A DNA stretch of 17,033 nucleotides from JAWXCB01 sp034440455 (GCA_034440455.1 JAWXCB010000118.1:1-17033), one strand, 5' to 3'; positions 6,545 through 14,567 are shown, counted from the first letter of the stretch. Numbers and translations: made by a program. Notes: generated by a model not told the origin, from the sequence alone.

Positions 6545-7256
6545 TATTCAAATTCCAGTCGTATTGGTAATACGCCACTTTAAAATGAACAGGTATTTTC
6601 GGTTCGCGGTATTGGTTGATGTAGGTGATCATGTCCATTCCGGTTTCGGCAAAATCTTTTTTATACCAGTCGAATATTTTTGAAATCTCCACGGTTTTTT
6701 CGACATCGTTTAAGCGAATAAAATTGTTGTCGTTAAATACTTTCTTCGTTTGAGATAAAATTTGCTGTTCGATACTATCGGGATGATAGGAGAAACTCGC
6801 CAGTGAAGGACAGCCCTCCGCGCCACAAACCACAGCGAAATGAATCCGCTCATCGTTGTGCGCACCAAGCAGCATCTTGTGCTCTATTTCGTCCAGCGTA
6901 AGCATTTCTCGGGCAACTAAATGTTTCTCGCCTGAAAAAAAACTGCGGTCGTCTTTTGGCGATTTCAAATCCTGCTTCATCACAACCGATTTAATGACAG
7001 TGAGATTGCAGGCATTCATCCAAAACGCTTTTTTATAACCAATGGATTTATTGCTCAAATCCTCCGTCTCCATGTATTTTACGAGTGTGTTGAGTTCAGC
7101 AGGATTTGCATAGAGCGATAAGTAATCAACCTGTCCGCTTGTGACATATTTTTTGAAGAAAGCATCAGCAAGCTCAAAGAAATTTTTGTTGGCATCCGTT
7201 TGAGCAAAAATTGTCAATCCTTTAAAAAGAAAAAATAGGATAAGTAGTCTTTTCAT
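6531..7256 (-). CDS. Exported DUF547 protein
   Basis: The product has 241 residues from the ATG at 7254-7256, chosen because it gives a proper signal peptide (MKRLLILFFLFKGLTIFAQ); a longer frame opens 30 nt upstream. DUF547 hallmarks are 'KKAFWMNACNLTVIKSV' (75-91) and 'HFAVVCGAEGCPSL' (139-152), with the conserved Cys and the CPSL core. The biochemical role of DUF547 is unsettled. The protein is probably periplasmic. It follows the GT-C gene by 56 nt and is likely the last gene of the glycosyltransferase operon. Its stop overlaps the convergent TIGR04282 gene by 14 nt with no hairpin between them. DUF547 proteins are, to my recollection, frequent neighbours of TIGR04282/TIGR04283 genes, so the pairing may be functional. 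Confidence 0.87.
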   Translation of the reverse strand: MKRLLILFFLFKGLTIFAQTDANKNFFELADAFFKKYVTSGQVDYLSLYANPAELNTLVKYMETEDLSNKSIGYKKAFWMNACNLTVIKSVVMKQDLKSPKDDRSFFSGEKHLVAREMLTLDEIEHKMLLGAHNDERIHFAVVCGAEGCPSLASFSYHPDSIEQQILSQTKKVFNDNNFIRLNDVEKTVEISKIFDWYKKDFAETGMDMITYINQYREPKIPVHFKVAYYQYDWNLNIRKE

Positions 7257-7310
7257 AATGGTTGCAAAACGCTTCTCAAAGGGCAATTCTAAAATTTGTT
7301 CTTTTTATTG

Positions 7311-7350
7311 CCTCACCCCATCCCTCTCCAAAAGAAGATGGTGTCAGTGG
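7311..7350. repeat. Degenerate dispersed G+C-rich repeat (CCTCACCCC...CTCTCC type) at the GT-C gene end
   Basis: CCTCACCCCATCCCTCTCC (7311-7329), an AAAA loop and a decayed partner arm (7334-7350) resemble the intergenic hairpin repeat with the theme CCTCACCCC..CCCTCTCC seen in many bacterial genomes. It stands out against AT-rich surroundings. It supplies the last codons and the stop of the GT-C gene (tail FFWRGMG). The assignment is by eye; copy number in the genome is not known. Confidence 0.45.
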
Positions 7351-8722
7351 TAGAACTTTTAGAACTGCCCAAAGTTAGTTTGCTCTTTAACATTTTCAAC
7401 TCGACAATCGCAAAAATTTCAACAACGAAATATTCCAGAATAATCAACCATTCATTTTCATTCACAGGAGTAAAGGAATAGGCGATATATGATAAGGGAA
7501 TCAGCGCAGACCATACCAGTGGAAATCTCAACGGAGTGAAAATGCAGAACAGGATGAGCGGAGTAATATACCATGGGTGAACGGTGGTTGCAAAAAGCAA
7601 AAACACGGTGAGGGAAAATAGAAGCGGCAAAAAGAGAGAATGCAATTGCGGCTTTTGTTCGTAAAGAAAATAAAAAAGCACAACCAACGTAACCATAACA
7701 GGCAGCCACGGACCAACAGTGCGAATCACATCGTATCCTTTCACATGTAATCCAATCCACCTGATGAGATAAAAAATGCTGCCGTTAAATTCAAAGTACT
7801 GAAAATAGAGATTCACGCTGGAACCGATTTTCGCAAGCATATCCGGCATCCAAAAAGGAAGGAACAAAAGTGTAGTAAAAATAAAAATGCTGATTATCCA
7901 AAGCGTGTAGCGAATAACTCCTTTCAACCTATCCTTCTTATCGTCACTTCTGAAAAATCGTTTGTAGAAAAACGGAATAAATAAAACGGGCCAAAACTTT
8001 GTGCAAATCGCAATGCTTAATGCAACAGATGAAAACAAAAACTTTCCGCGAACCATCAGGTAAACCGACAGCACTATGAAAATAATCATCGCAGCTTCAA
8101 AATGAATGTTTCCGGTCAACTCCACAATTACCAATGGATTCAGCGCATACAGCAAAATCAGATTTTCATTCAGATGAAACTGGCGGAGCAGTTTTCGCGC
8201 GAGAAAAAATGTCCCCAACTCACAGCACACAATAAACAACTTTAGGATGATAACGCTTCCCAACAAATCAGAAGGCGAAATCAAGGCAGAGAGGCAAAAC
8301 ACAAACTGATTCAGCGGGGGATAAACCGAATAGAATTCTTTTGAATTGAGCTTTTCAAATAGCGCTGCATCAACATTCGCAACTGAAGAATGCATTAACT
8401 CCGAAGGCAAATAACTAAATGGATTAATTCCCTGTGCTGATAACCTTCCGTCCCACACAAAGCGATAAAAATCATCCGAGAGATTCGGAAGATAAAACAA
8501 CAATGCCACGCGCAAGAGCATTGCAGCGACTACTGATTCATTCGTAAAATTATGTTTGGATGCTTGCTGATACCAAAGGGCATACAGCACGAAAGCAGAA
8601 GAAAAAAGCAGGATGAGTTGAAGAAAATCCGCCCTGTTTGTGAAATATCCAAGCGCTCTATAAACAAACAATGAAAGCGCGAACAAAACAAAAAGAGGAA
8701 TCCACTTATTTGCCATATTCAT
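7313..8722 (-). CDS. Multi-span GT-C glycosyltransferase (polyprenyl-phosphate-mannose-dependent type)
   Basis: A 469-residue integral membrane protein with roughly ten or more hydrophobic helices. The first large loop carries 'SDDFYRFVWDGRLSAQGINP' (82-101), with the acidic DD pair followed by YR.VWDGR typical of GT-C transferases of the GT87/MptB-like kind that use polyprenyl-phosphate-linked sugars. 'YSVYPPLNQFVF' further on is another family hallmark. The active site would face the periplasm. The ATG at 8720-8722 overlaps the stop of the preceding GT2 gene by one base (TAATG), implying translational coupling; a second ATG lies 6 nt downstream. The final ~15 residues (SSTTDTIFFWRGMG) look unlike the rest and derive from a dispersed repeat. 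The donor is probably made by the DPM-like GT2 of the same operon; the acceptor is unknown. Confidence 0.85.
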   Translation of the reverse strand: MNMANKWIPLFVLFALSLFVYRALGYFTNRADFLQLILLFSSAFVLYALWYQQASKHNFTNESVVAAMLLRVALLFYLPNLSDDFYRFVWDGRLSAQGINPFSYLPSELMHSSVANVDAALFEKLNSKEFYSVYPPLNQFVFCLSALISPSDLLGSVIILKLFIVCCELGTFFLARKLLRQFHLNENLILLYALNPLVIVELTGNIHFEAAMIIFIVLSVYLMVRGKFLFSSVALSIAICTKFWPVLFIPFFYKRFFRSDDKKDRLKGVIRYTLWIISIFIFTTLLFLPFWMPDMLAKIGSSVNLYFQYFEFNGSIFYLIRWIGLHVKGYDVIRTVGPWLPVMVTLVVLFYFLYEQKPQLHSLFLPLLFSLTVFLLFATTVHPWYITPLILFCIFTPLRFPLVWSALIPLSYIAYSFTPVNENEWLIILEYFVVEIFAIVELKMLKSKLTLGSSKSSTTDTIFFWRGMG

Positions 8723-10206
8723 TACCCTTTGGCGGCAAACAATGCGTGCTTAATGGAGTAAACGCTTGTACTCAGGAAGCCGGTAAACAGTAAAAAGTGA
8801 AACAGGAGCATTTGATATTCGCTGTTCCGCACGGAAACATAAATTCCATAGAGGAAATAAAAAGCCATAAGCAGTTCAACTGCTGTAAGCAGCGTAATGC
8901 CTGACAGATGGTATCGCTTGTTTTTCCAGCTATCCTTGCCGGTAACAATGTTGTACTTTGGCGTGCGCTTAAAGGGTGATTTACCTCCGGTTAATCCGCG
9001 CAACGCTGCAAGCGCATTTTGCAGCGACAATCCCATTGATAGGGAAAGAAAACTTGGAAACAAAATAAGAAAGCTTGTTATTCCTTTTTTGACAGAACCT
9101 TCTTCAAGAATTTGTGAGAAAAGATAAACGAGTGAAATGGAAAGGGTTCCCGAATAAAAAACGTAGATGACGGTGAATGCCCAGCCATATTCGGTTTGCT
9201 GCTTAAAGAGCAACAGCGGCACGCTCAAAATTGCAGTAAGGAAAATAAAGATATTGATGCTGCTGTTCAGCAGATGAAAAACTGCAATCCACTTCACTTT
9301 CAGTGAAGCATCAGAGAAAAGCATTGCGGACAATATTTTCTTACTCACCTGCGCAGGTCCTTTGCTCCAGCGGAATTGCTGAGACTTCACCGCGCTCATC
9401 TCAGCCGGCAATTCTGCGGGCGCGCCAACTTCACCGTTGTAGATAAACTTCCAGCCACGCAGTTGTGCGCGATAGCTGAGGTCGAGGTCTTCGGTGAGCG
9501 TATCAAAACTCCATCCTCCGGCATCTTCGATGCAGGTTTTGCGCCATGCGCCAGCAGTGCCGTTGAAGTTGATGAATGCCCCCGCAGCATTCCTGCCGTT
9601 TTGCTCAATATTGAAATGTGCGTCAAGCGCAAAAGCCTGTACGCGCGTAAGAAGCGAATAGCTTTTATTGATGTGCTTCCACTTTGATTGCACCATGCCG
9701 ACAACTACATCGTTAAACAGCGGAATCGTTTTTTTCAAAAAGTCAGGTTCAGGAATAAAGTCCGCATCGAAAATGGCGATGAATTCTCCTCTTGCTGTTT
9801 TCAATCCGTGTTGCAACGCGCCTGCTTTGAATCCGCTTTTATCTTCCCTGTTGATGTGCTGAATTGCAATTCCGTTTGAGTGATAGTGAATTACTTTTTG
9901 TGTTATCAATGCTGATGTTTCGTCTGTGGAATCGTCAAGCACTTGGATTTCGAAACGGGCAGCGGGATAATCAAACGAACACACGGCATCAATCAGCCGT
10001 TCGACAACATACAACTCATTATAAACAGGCAACTGAACGGTGACAAAAGGAAACTCCTTAAATTCATGCGATGAATCCAAAGAGCAATTTTTCGTATTCT
10101 GCTTTTTTCGGAGATAAAAAACAAGTAAAGCAACCTCCGTCACACAAAACAGAAAGATAAAAATGATGCAGACGATGTAAATGGCGAGTATCGCTATTTC
10201 CAGCAT
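8722..10206 (-). CDS. Membrane GT2 glycosyltransferase, cellulose-synthase-like (processive)
   Basis: At 494 residues this has the architecture of bacterial CESA-like transferases: an N-terminal helix (about 5-31), a cytoplasmic GT-A domain, and about four C-terminal helices (from ~302). All GT2 processive motifs are visible: 'LPVYNE' (59-64), 'LDDSTDET' (90-97), 'DADF' (147-150), 'TEDLDLSYR' (238-246) and 'QQFRWSKG' (276-283). The QxxRW motif indicates polymer synthesis, probably of beta-linked hexoses, with secretion through its own channel. There is no PilZ domain, so c-di-GMP control by direct binding is not evident. It lies 34 nt after the DPM-like GT2 and is translationally coupled to the GT-C gene. 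Glucomannan/mannan synthase-type activity is possible, but the sugar cannot be decided from the sequence. Confidence 0.88.
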   Translation of the reverse strand: MLEIAILAIYIVCIIFIFLFCVTEVALLVFYLRKKQNTKNCSLDSSHEFKEFPFVTVQLPVYNELYVVERLIDAVCSFDYPAARFEIQVLDDSTDETSALITQKVIHYHSNGIAIQHINREDKSGFKAGALQHGLKTARGEFIAIFDADFIPEPDFLKKTIPLFNDVVVGMVQSKWKHINKSYSLLTRVQAFALDAHFNIEQNGRNAAGAFINFNGTAGAWRKTCIEDAGGWSFDTLTEDLDLSYRAQLRGWKFIYNGEVGAPAELPAEMSAVKSQQFRWSKGPAQVSKKILSAMLFSDASLKVKWIAVFHLLNSSINIFIFLTAILSVPLLLFKQQTEYGWAFTVIYVFYSGTLSISLVYLFSQILEEGSVKKGITSFLILFPSFLSLSMGLSLQNALAALRGLTGGKSPFKRTPKYNIVTGKDSWKNKRYHLSGITLLTAVELLMAFYFLYGIYVSVRNSEYQMLLFHFLLFTGFLSTSVYSIKHALFAAKG

Positions 10207-10240
10207 GTACGCAAGTTAAGGAAGGATGTTCCCGGATTAA

Positions 10241-10927
10241 TCATGCGTATTTAAAAATCGTGGTGATGATTTTATATCCTGCAAGGACAGTTCCCTTTAC
10301 GGTTCCTGAAATTTTTGAATGCCCGATTCGCTTGCGGTAGCTCACGGGCACTTCACAGCAGCGCAATCCTTTCTTAGCAGCTTTCACCTGCATCTCCACT
10401 GTCCAACCGAAGGTAGTATCCTGCATATTTAATTCAACCAGCTTGTCATAGCGAATAGCACGAAAAGGACCAAGGTCGGTGAAATCAACATTGTATAAAA
10501 ACTTTATCAGCGTGACCGCGATTTTATTCCCAACGATTTGTTGGACAGTCATTGAGCCTTTTTCTTTATTCCCCAAACTGCGCGAGCCGATTACAAGGTC
10601 ATGGCCTGATTCAAGAATCGGTTTTAATATATTGGGGGATTCCTCCGGAAAATCAGAATAATCGGCATCAATGAACAAAACAATATCCGGCTTGTGCGAT
10701 TTAGCGGCAAGATGCTCTAAACCTTTCAGACATGCATAGCCATAGCCTTGTCGCTTTTCGTGCAATACTATTGCTCCGGCTTTGCGCGAAACTTCAGTCG
10801 TGAAATCTGATGAGTTATTGTCAATGACAATAATTTCACGAACGATATTCTTTGGAATATCTGCAAGCACATTTCCTATAGATTTGCTTTCGTTAAAAGC
10901 CGGGATAATGACATCAATAACAGGCAC
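10241..10927 (-). CDS. DPM/DPG-synthase-like GT2 glycosyltransferase
   Basis: A 228-residue soluble GT2 enzyme with 'VIIPAFNE' (6-13), 'VIDNNSSD' (34-41), 'RQGYGYACLKGL' (59-70) and 'FIDADYSD' (85-92), and a C-terminal 'RIGHSKISGTVKGTVLAG' segment. These match the polyprenyl-phosphate hexosyl-transferase group that moves a sugar from GDP-Man or UDP-Glc to a lipid phosphate. There is no C-terminal membrane domain. The start is a GTG at 10925-10927: an in-frame TAG lies directly before it and no ATG is available at the expected N-terminus. It is the first gene of the four-gene (-) operon ending with DUF547 and presumably provides lipid-linked sugar to the GT-C enzyme. Confidence 0.86.
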   Translation of the reverse strand: MPVIDVIIPAFNESKSIGNVLADIPKNIVREIIVIDNNSSDFTTEVSRKAGAIVLHEKRQGYGYACLKGLEHLAAKSHKPDIVLFIDADYSDFPEESPNILKPILESGHDLVIGSRSLGNKEKGSMTVQQIVGNKIAVTLIKFLYNVDFTDLGPFRAIRYDKLVELNMQDTTFGWTVEMQVKAAKKGLRCCEVPVSYRKRIGHSKISGTVKGTVLAGYKIITTIFKYA

Positions 10928-11058
10928 CTATTTCACAAGTTTGGTTCGCGCATAAAAATGCAGTGCAATCTTAGCATTACAAAACAAAATGATAGTCAAT
11001 CCTGTATTTTTTTCAATCATTTCCTGAAATATTACTTTAGTTAACTTACCTTGTGTTT
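10928..11058. promoter_or_regulatory. Divergent intergenic region between the glycan operon and the kelch protein gene
   Basis: 131 nt of AT-rich DNA must hold promoters for both directions. On the + strand TACTTTAG (11033-11040) is close to the Bacteroidota -7 element TAnnTTTG and lies about 20 nt before the ATG, but no good -33 TTTG is correctly spaced. On the - strand TAAGATTG, the complement of positions near 10967-10974, is a one-mismatch -7 candidate, again without a clear -33 partner. These are weak by-eye matches. Confidence 0.3.
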
Positions 11059-13308
11059 ATGATGCACAAAACATTCTTTTCTTCCGTTTGCGCATTTATA
11101 ATTACTGCGCAAACATTCGCTCAAACGGGACAATGGCAAACCATTTCTTCTTCCAATACTCCCACCGCGCGGCATGAATGTTCCTACGTGGGCGTAGGAA
11201 ACAAATTTTATTTGGTAGGCGGCAGAGGCACAAAACCGGTTCAGGCGTATGACCCGATTACAAATATATGGGCAACAGAAACAAATCCACCGATGCAAAT
11301 GCACCACTTTCAGGCGGAGAATTACGGTGGGAAAATTTATGTAGCAGGAGCATTCACTGGCAATTGCTGCCATGAAACTCCGGTGGCAAATATTTATATC
11401 TATGACCCTGCAACAAAACAATGGAGCGCAGGTCCGCTGATTCCTGCTGCGCGCAGACGCGGAGCAGCGGGATGTGTGATTCAAAACAACAAGTTGTATT
11501 TAGTTTGCGGAATCACTGACGGACATTCATCAGGCTGGGTTCCCTGGCTGGATGTGTTTGATTTACAAACAAACACATGGACACAACTGCGTGACGCACC
11601 GCGTCCGCGCGACCACTTTCATGCAACATTAGTGAACGGAAAGATTTATGCTATTGGCGGAAGACGCACAGGATTCAACGGAAATCTTTTTGCTTATACT
11701 ACTGCTGAAGTAGATGTATATGACATTGCAACAAACACATGGACTACTCTTTCTTCATCCAAAAATATTCCCACACAACGAGCGGCATGTGCCACAGCAG
11801 TCCTGGGAGATGAAATTCTTGTCATCGGTGGCGAGAGCGCGCAGGTTGCTCATGCGCAAACCGAAGCGTTTCATGTGCTGAACCAAAGCTGGAGAACATT
11901 AACTCCAATGAATCAAAGCCGACATGCCACGAGCGCAGTTGTTTATAACAATGAAGTGTATATCGCCTGTGGCGCAGGGACAAGAGGCGGCTCAATGGAA
12001 CTGAATTCTCAGGAAAAATTTTCATTCTCCTCCTCTCCTCCCCCACCCGACTGTGTGCCGAATGAGGTTGTTTCTTTCACATTGATGAAAGCAGGTACCG
12101 GTGGCGAAATCAGTGCGCTCACAAATGGTATGACCATTAACCTTGCTACCATCGGTTCATTCAGCATTCGCGCCAACAAATGCCAGAATGGAGGCAGCGT
12201 AAAATTTATCGTGAACGGCTCAACTGTGAGAACAGAATCCAGCACGCCTTATTCCATCAATGGAGATAATAATGGAAGTTATATAGCATGGAATTCGTCT
12301 GTAGGAAGTAAAACATTGACCGGAACTCCTTACACACAGGGTGCTGGCGGTGGCACGGCAGGTATCAGTGAGACTGTAATATTCAACATTATCAATCAAT
12401 CAAACTCCGCAGATTGCAATGGCGTGTCCGGTGGAACAGCATCTTTAAATAGCTGCGGAATTTGTGTTGGTGGAAATACGGGGTTGAGTGATAATGCAGG
12501 TAAAGATTGCAATGGCGTGTGCAACGGCTTGGCGACATTAGATGGATGTGGAGTTTGTTCCGGAGGAAATACCGGGCATGTTGCAAACTCAGACAAAGAC
12601 GCATGTGGAGTTTGTTTTGGAAACGGCTCAACCTGCGGTGGACAATGCCAGCCGGTGCAGGTAACGCAACTGATGCTCATGCACACAGGCACTCTCGGGG
12701 AAATCGGATTGCTCACCGAGGGCATGACGATTAACCTCGCCACAAACCCTTCTTTCAGTTTGCGCGCTGATGTGTGCTCCACCGCTGCGGTGAAGAGTGT
12801 GCGCTTTCTTGTTGATGGAGCTATCGTGCGTACAGAAAATATCGCGCCTTATGCCATCAATGGCGACACACCCATGGGCAATTACATTAAATGGAATATC
12901 GCGGCAGGCAATCACACCGTCACCGCGATTCCTTATAGTGGCAGCAGCGGCTCCGGCACTGCGGGCATTGTGCTAACAAGGAATTTCACCATTGTAACGG
13001 GTTCTGCCAAAACAAGCATTTCAGAAGAAAACAGGAATGAAGAAAACGAAATTGTAACTGTATATCCGAATCCATTCAGTGATTTCACAACGGTGGAATT
13101 CACAGTTTCGGCAACAACAAACGTACGCACAGAAATCATCAGCAGGGAAGGAAAACTCATCAGCGTTTTATTTGATGGAAAAGCGGAAGGCGACAAGTTT
13201 TATCAGCAAAAATTTTATTCAGAAACAATTCCAAACGGGATGTATTTTTTGAAAATAACAACAGGAACAGGAGAATCTTACACCAAGAAACTCTTGTTGA
13301 TGCGATGA
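11059..13308 (+). CDS. Secreted kelch-repeat protein with duplicated beta domains, CGVC repeats and T9SS sorting domain
   Basis: The protein has 749 residues from the ATG at 11059 (an in-frame GTG at 11053 and an ATG at 11062 are alternatives). A signal peptide ends near 'TFAQ'. Residues ~25-325 form a kelch beta-propeller, with repeated 'GKIY..GG', 'VYD..TNTW' and 'AR...A' elements. A ~110-residue beta domain occurs twice (about 335-446 and 535-647), both with 'GMTINLAT', a 'VRF.V.G..VRTE...PY.INGD' core and an 'AGI' end. Between them (452-530) are CGVC-type cysteine repeats ('DCNGV.GG..', 'CGVCSGGNTG'). A type A T9SS domain ends the protein ('VYPNPFSDFTTVEF' from 668 to 'KKLLLMR'). It should be displayed on or released from the cell surface; ligand unknown, though carbohydrate or matrix binding is plausible. 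Confidence 0.9.
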   Translation: MMHKTFFSSVCAFIITAQTFAQTGQWQTISSSNTPTARHECSYVGVGNKFYLVGGRGTKPVQAYDPITNIWATETNPPMQMHHFQAENYGGKIYVAGAFTGNCCHETPVANIYIYDPATKQWSAGPLIPAARRRGAAGCVIQNNKLYLVCGITDGHSSGWVPWLDVFDLQTNTWTQLRDAPRPRDHFHATLVNGKIYAIGGRRTGFNGNLFAYTTAEVDVYDIATNTWTTLSSSKNIPTQRAACATAVLGDEILVIGGESAQVAHAQTEAFHVLNQSWRTLTPMNQSRHATSAVVYNNEVYIACGAGTRGGSMELNSQEKFSFSSSPPPPDCVPNEVVSFTLMKAGTGGEISALTNGMTINLATIGSFSIRANKCQNGGSVKFIVNGSTVRTESSTPYSINGDNNGSYIAWNSSVGSKTLTGTPYTQGAGGGTAGISETVIFNIINQSNSADCNGVSGGTASLNSCGICVGGNTGLSDNAGKDCNGVCNGLATLDGCGVCSGGNTGHVANSDKDACGVCFGNGSTCGGQCQPVQVTQLMLMHTGTLGEIGLLTEGMTINLATNPSFSLRADVCSTAAVKSVRFLVDGAIVRTENIAPYAINGDTPMGNYIKWNIAAGNHTVTAIPYSGSSGSGTAGIVLTRNFTIVTGSAKTSISEENRNEENEIVTVYPNPFSDFTTVEFTVSATTNVRTEIISREGKLISVLFDGKAEGDKFYQQKFYSETIPNGMYFLKITTGTGESYTKKLLLMR
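12067..13000 (+). repeat. Intragenic duplication of a ~110-residue domain flanking cysteine-rich spacer
   Basis: Copy A spans about 12067-12400 and copy B about 12661-13000. They share 'GMTINLAT' exactly, plus aligned 'VRTE', 'PY.INGD', 'YI.WN' and 'GTAGI' motifs, but differ at many positions, so the duplication is old. The pattern resembles a beta-sandwich module frequent in secreted Bacteroidota proteins. Confidence 0.85.
12412..12645 (+). repeat. CGVC-type cysteine repeats with 93-nt period
   Basis: GATTGCAATGGCGTGT occurs at 12412 and again at 12505, giving a 31-residue period 'DCNGV..G.A.L..CG.C.GGNTG'. A third, shorter unit follows ('ACGVCFGNGSTCGG'). This spaced-cysteine linker joins the two beta domains and is probably disulfide-bonded outside the cell. 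Confidence 0.8.
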
Positions 13309-13330
13309 GCGCGTTTTGCTTCTTTCCAAA

Positions 13331-13364
13331 TAAAAAAGCCAGTCTTAATCGGCTGGCTTTTTTA
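13331..13364. terminator. Bidirectional hairpin terminator between convergent genes
   Basis: AAAAAAGCCAG and CTGGCTTTTTT form an 11-bp perfect stem around a 10-nt loop, with A and T tracts on either side. It lies between the stop of the kelch gene (13308) and the stop of the convergent T9SS cargo gene (13405), and can serve both. Confidence 0.88.
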
Positions 13365-13404
13365 TTAATGAGTTTGGTGAATCTGTTAAATCAGAATCAG
13401 TAGT

Positions 13405-14460
13405 TTATTGATTCACTAAGAATTTTCCTCTGAAAATTTTTCCGCCATCAACCATCTCTAAGGAATACATGCCGCTGCCAAGGATGCTGATGTCAAGCAT
13501 GGTAGTCTCGCCATCTATTGTGTTGCCGAACAATTGCTTTCCTGTAATATCAAAAATCTTTACAACGCCTTTGAAATTTCCATTCTCGATGCTGATTACA
13601 TTCTGGGCTGGATTGGGATAGAGGCTGATTGCAGTAGCCGCTTGTGGCGTACGAATACCTACGTTGCAATCGTAAATGTACTGGGTAGTTTTTGCAGATT
13701 GATTCAAGGGAGTGGATTTTTCTTCCATTATTTCTACATCGTTATCTGTATTATAAGTGAAAATTCGGTCAACAATTTTCGTACCGGCAGTTTGCCCGAT
13801 AGCCGATTCATCATTGACCAGTTCGACAGTCACAAGGTTATTTAATGAAGCCGCCTGAAATAAATAGGTAGCGGCTTCTGTATTTAAGATTTTTTTGAAA
13901 ATATTATTCTTGTTATCAGTGGTTGCAGTAAGTTCTATGGTATCGCTTCCCAACAGAATACTCAGTGTTGAAATATTCCCGTTTGCCCATACAATATCAA
14001 GGAAACTTGCATCAAAAACTTCAGGACTGCCGGTAATGGAGGTGGTATCAACTACTATTTGCTGAATATTGCCATTACCATCATAAGCAATATCATGTGA
14101 GATGCTCCATGCGCTGCCATTATCACCTGTCGCATCCACGCGCGAAATTTTGCCGCTGGTGCGCGTATAGGTAATGGTTTTTATAATGGTGCTGGCACCT
14201 ATTGTATTGAATGTTCTTATCTCCGTAATGTCTGAGCCGGTGTAGAGCACGAGGTCGGAAGTGGTTACAATAAAACTGCCTGAATCGGTATGCGTTACCA
14301 GGTCAATCCTGTTGTTTGGTCCGTAAATGTAATCGCTGAATGTAGAAGTCCGCTCTCCTGCAATTATCGAATCGCGGATGACTAAACATGTCTGGGCTTG
14401 AGTAACTAACCCCGTTAGAAAAAAACAGATGACAATAGCAAAAGAGAATAGCTTTTTCAT
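13405..14460 (-). CDS. Secreted protein of unknown function with T9SS type A sorting domain
   Basis: A 351-residue protein with a clear signal peptide (MKKLFSFAIVICFFLTGLVTQAQ) and a type A T9SS C-terminal domain from about residue 278 ('ISLYPNPAQNVISIENGNFK', then 'VKIFDITGKQLF' and 'GMYSLEMVDGG..FRGKFLVNQ'). The middle is beta-rich with spaced 'Y.....I..I/V' strands such as 'YDGNGNIQQIVVD' and 'WANGNISTLSI', like the repeating beta-hairpins of YD/RHS-like or DUF4595-like lipoproteins; I cannot name a family. Two cysteines (in 'QTCLVI' and 'YDCNVG') may pair. It is a single-gene unit, convergent with the kelch gene and divergent from the giant surface protein gene. Confidence 0.85.
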   Translation of the reverse strand: MKKLFSFAIVICFFLTGLVTQAQTCLVIRDSIIAGERTSTFSDYIYGPNNRIDLVTHTDSGSFIVTTSDLVLYTGSDITEIRTFNTIGASTIIKTITYTRTSGKISRVDATGDNGSAWSISHDIAYDGNGNIQQIVVDTTSITGSPEVFDASFLDIVWANGNISTLSILLGSDTIELTATTDNKNNIFKKILNTEAATYLFQAASLNNLVTVELVNDESAIGQTAGTKIVDRIFTYNTDNDVEIMEEKSTPLNQSAKTTQYIYDCNVGIRTPQAATAISLYPNPAQNVISIENGNFKGVVKIFDITGKQLFGNTIDGETTMLDISILGSGMYSLEMVDGGKIFRGKFLVNQ

Positions 14461-14495
14461 GGATATTTTTTTGGTTTTTAAATTTATTCAGTTGT

Positions 14496-14545
14496 GAAAG
14501 CTATTAAAGTTTCATTTGCAGAACCTGTTTATTCATGTACATTAC
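14496..14545. promoter_or_regulatory. Candidate divergent Bacteroidota promoters
   Basis: On the + strand TTTG (14515-14518), a 19-nt spacer and TACATTAC (14538-14545) partly fit the TTTG-N19-TAnnTTTG consensus and lie just before the ATG at 14568. On the - strand the complement of 14496-14503 reads TAGCTTTC, a seven-of-eight fit to the -7 element, for the T9SS cargo gene, but its -33 partner is poor. These are by-eye matches. Confidence 0.3.
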
Positions 14546-14567
14546 AAGGTGGATAACATAGAAAGAT

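Noticed and set aside
7257..7312. Independent promoter for the DUF547 gene
   Set aside because: No TTTG/TAnnTTTG pair is evident; co-transcription with the upstream GT-C gene is simpler.
8722..10206. Complete cellulose (bcs) operon
   Set aside because: No BcsB, BcsC, cellulase or PilZ-containing partner is adjacent; only a single CESA-like transferase is present.
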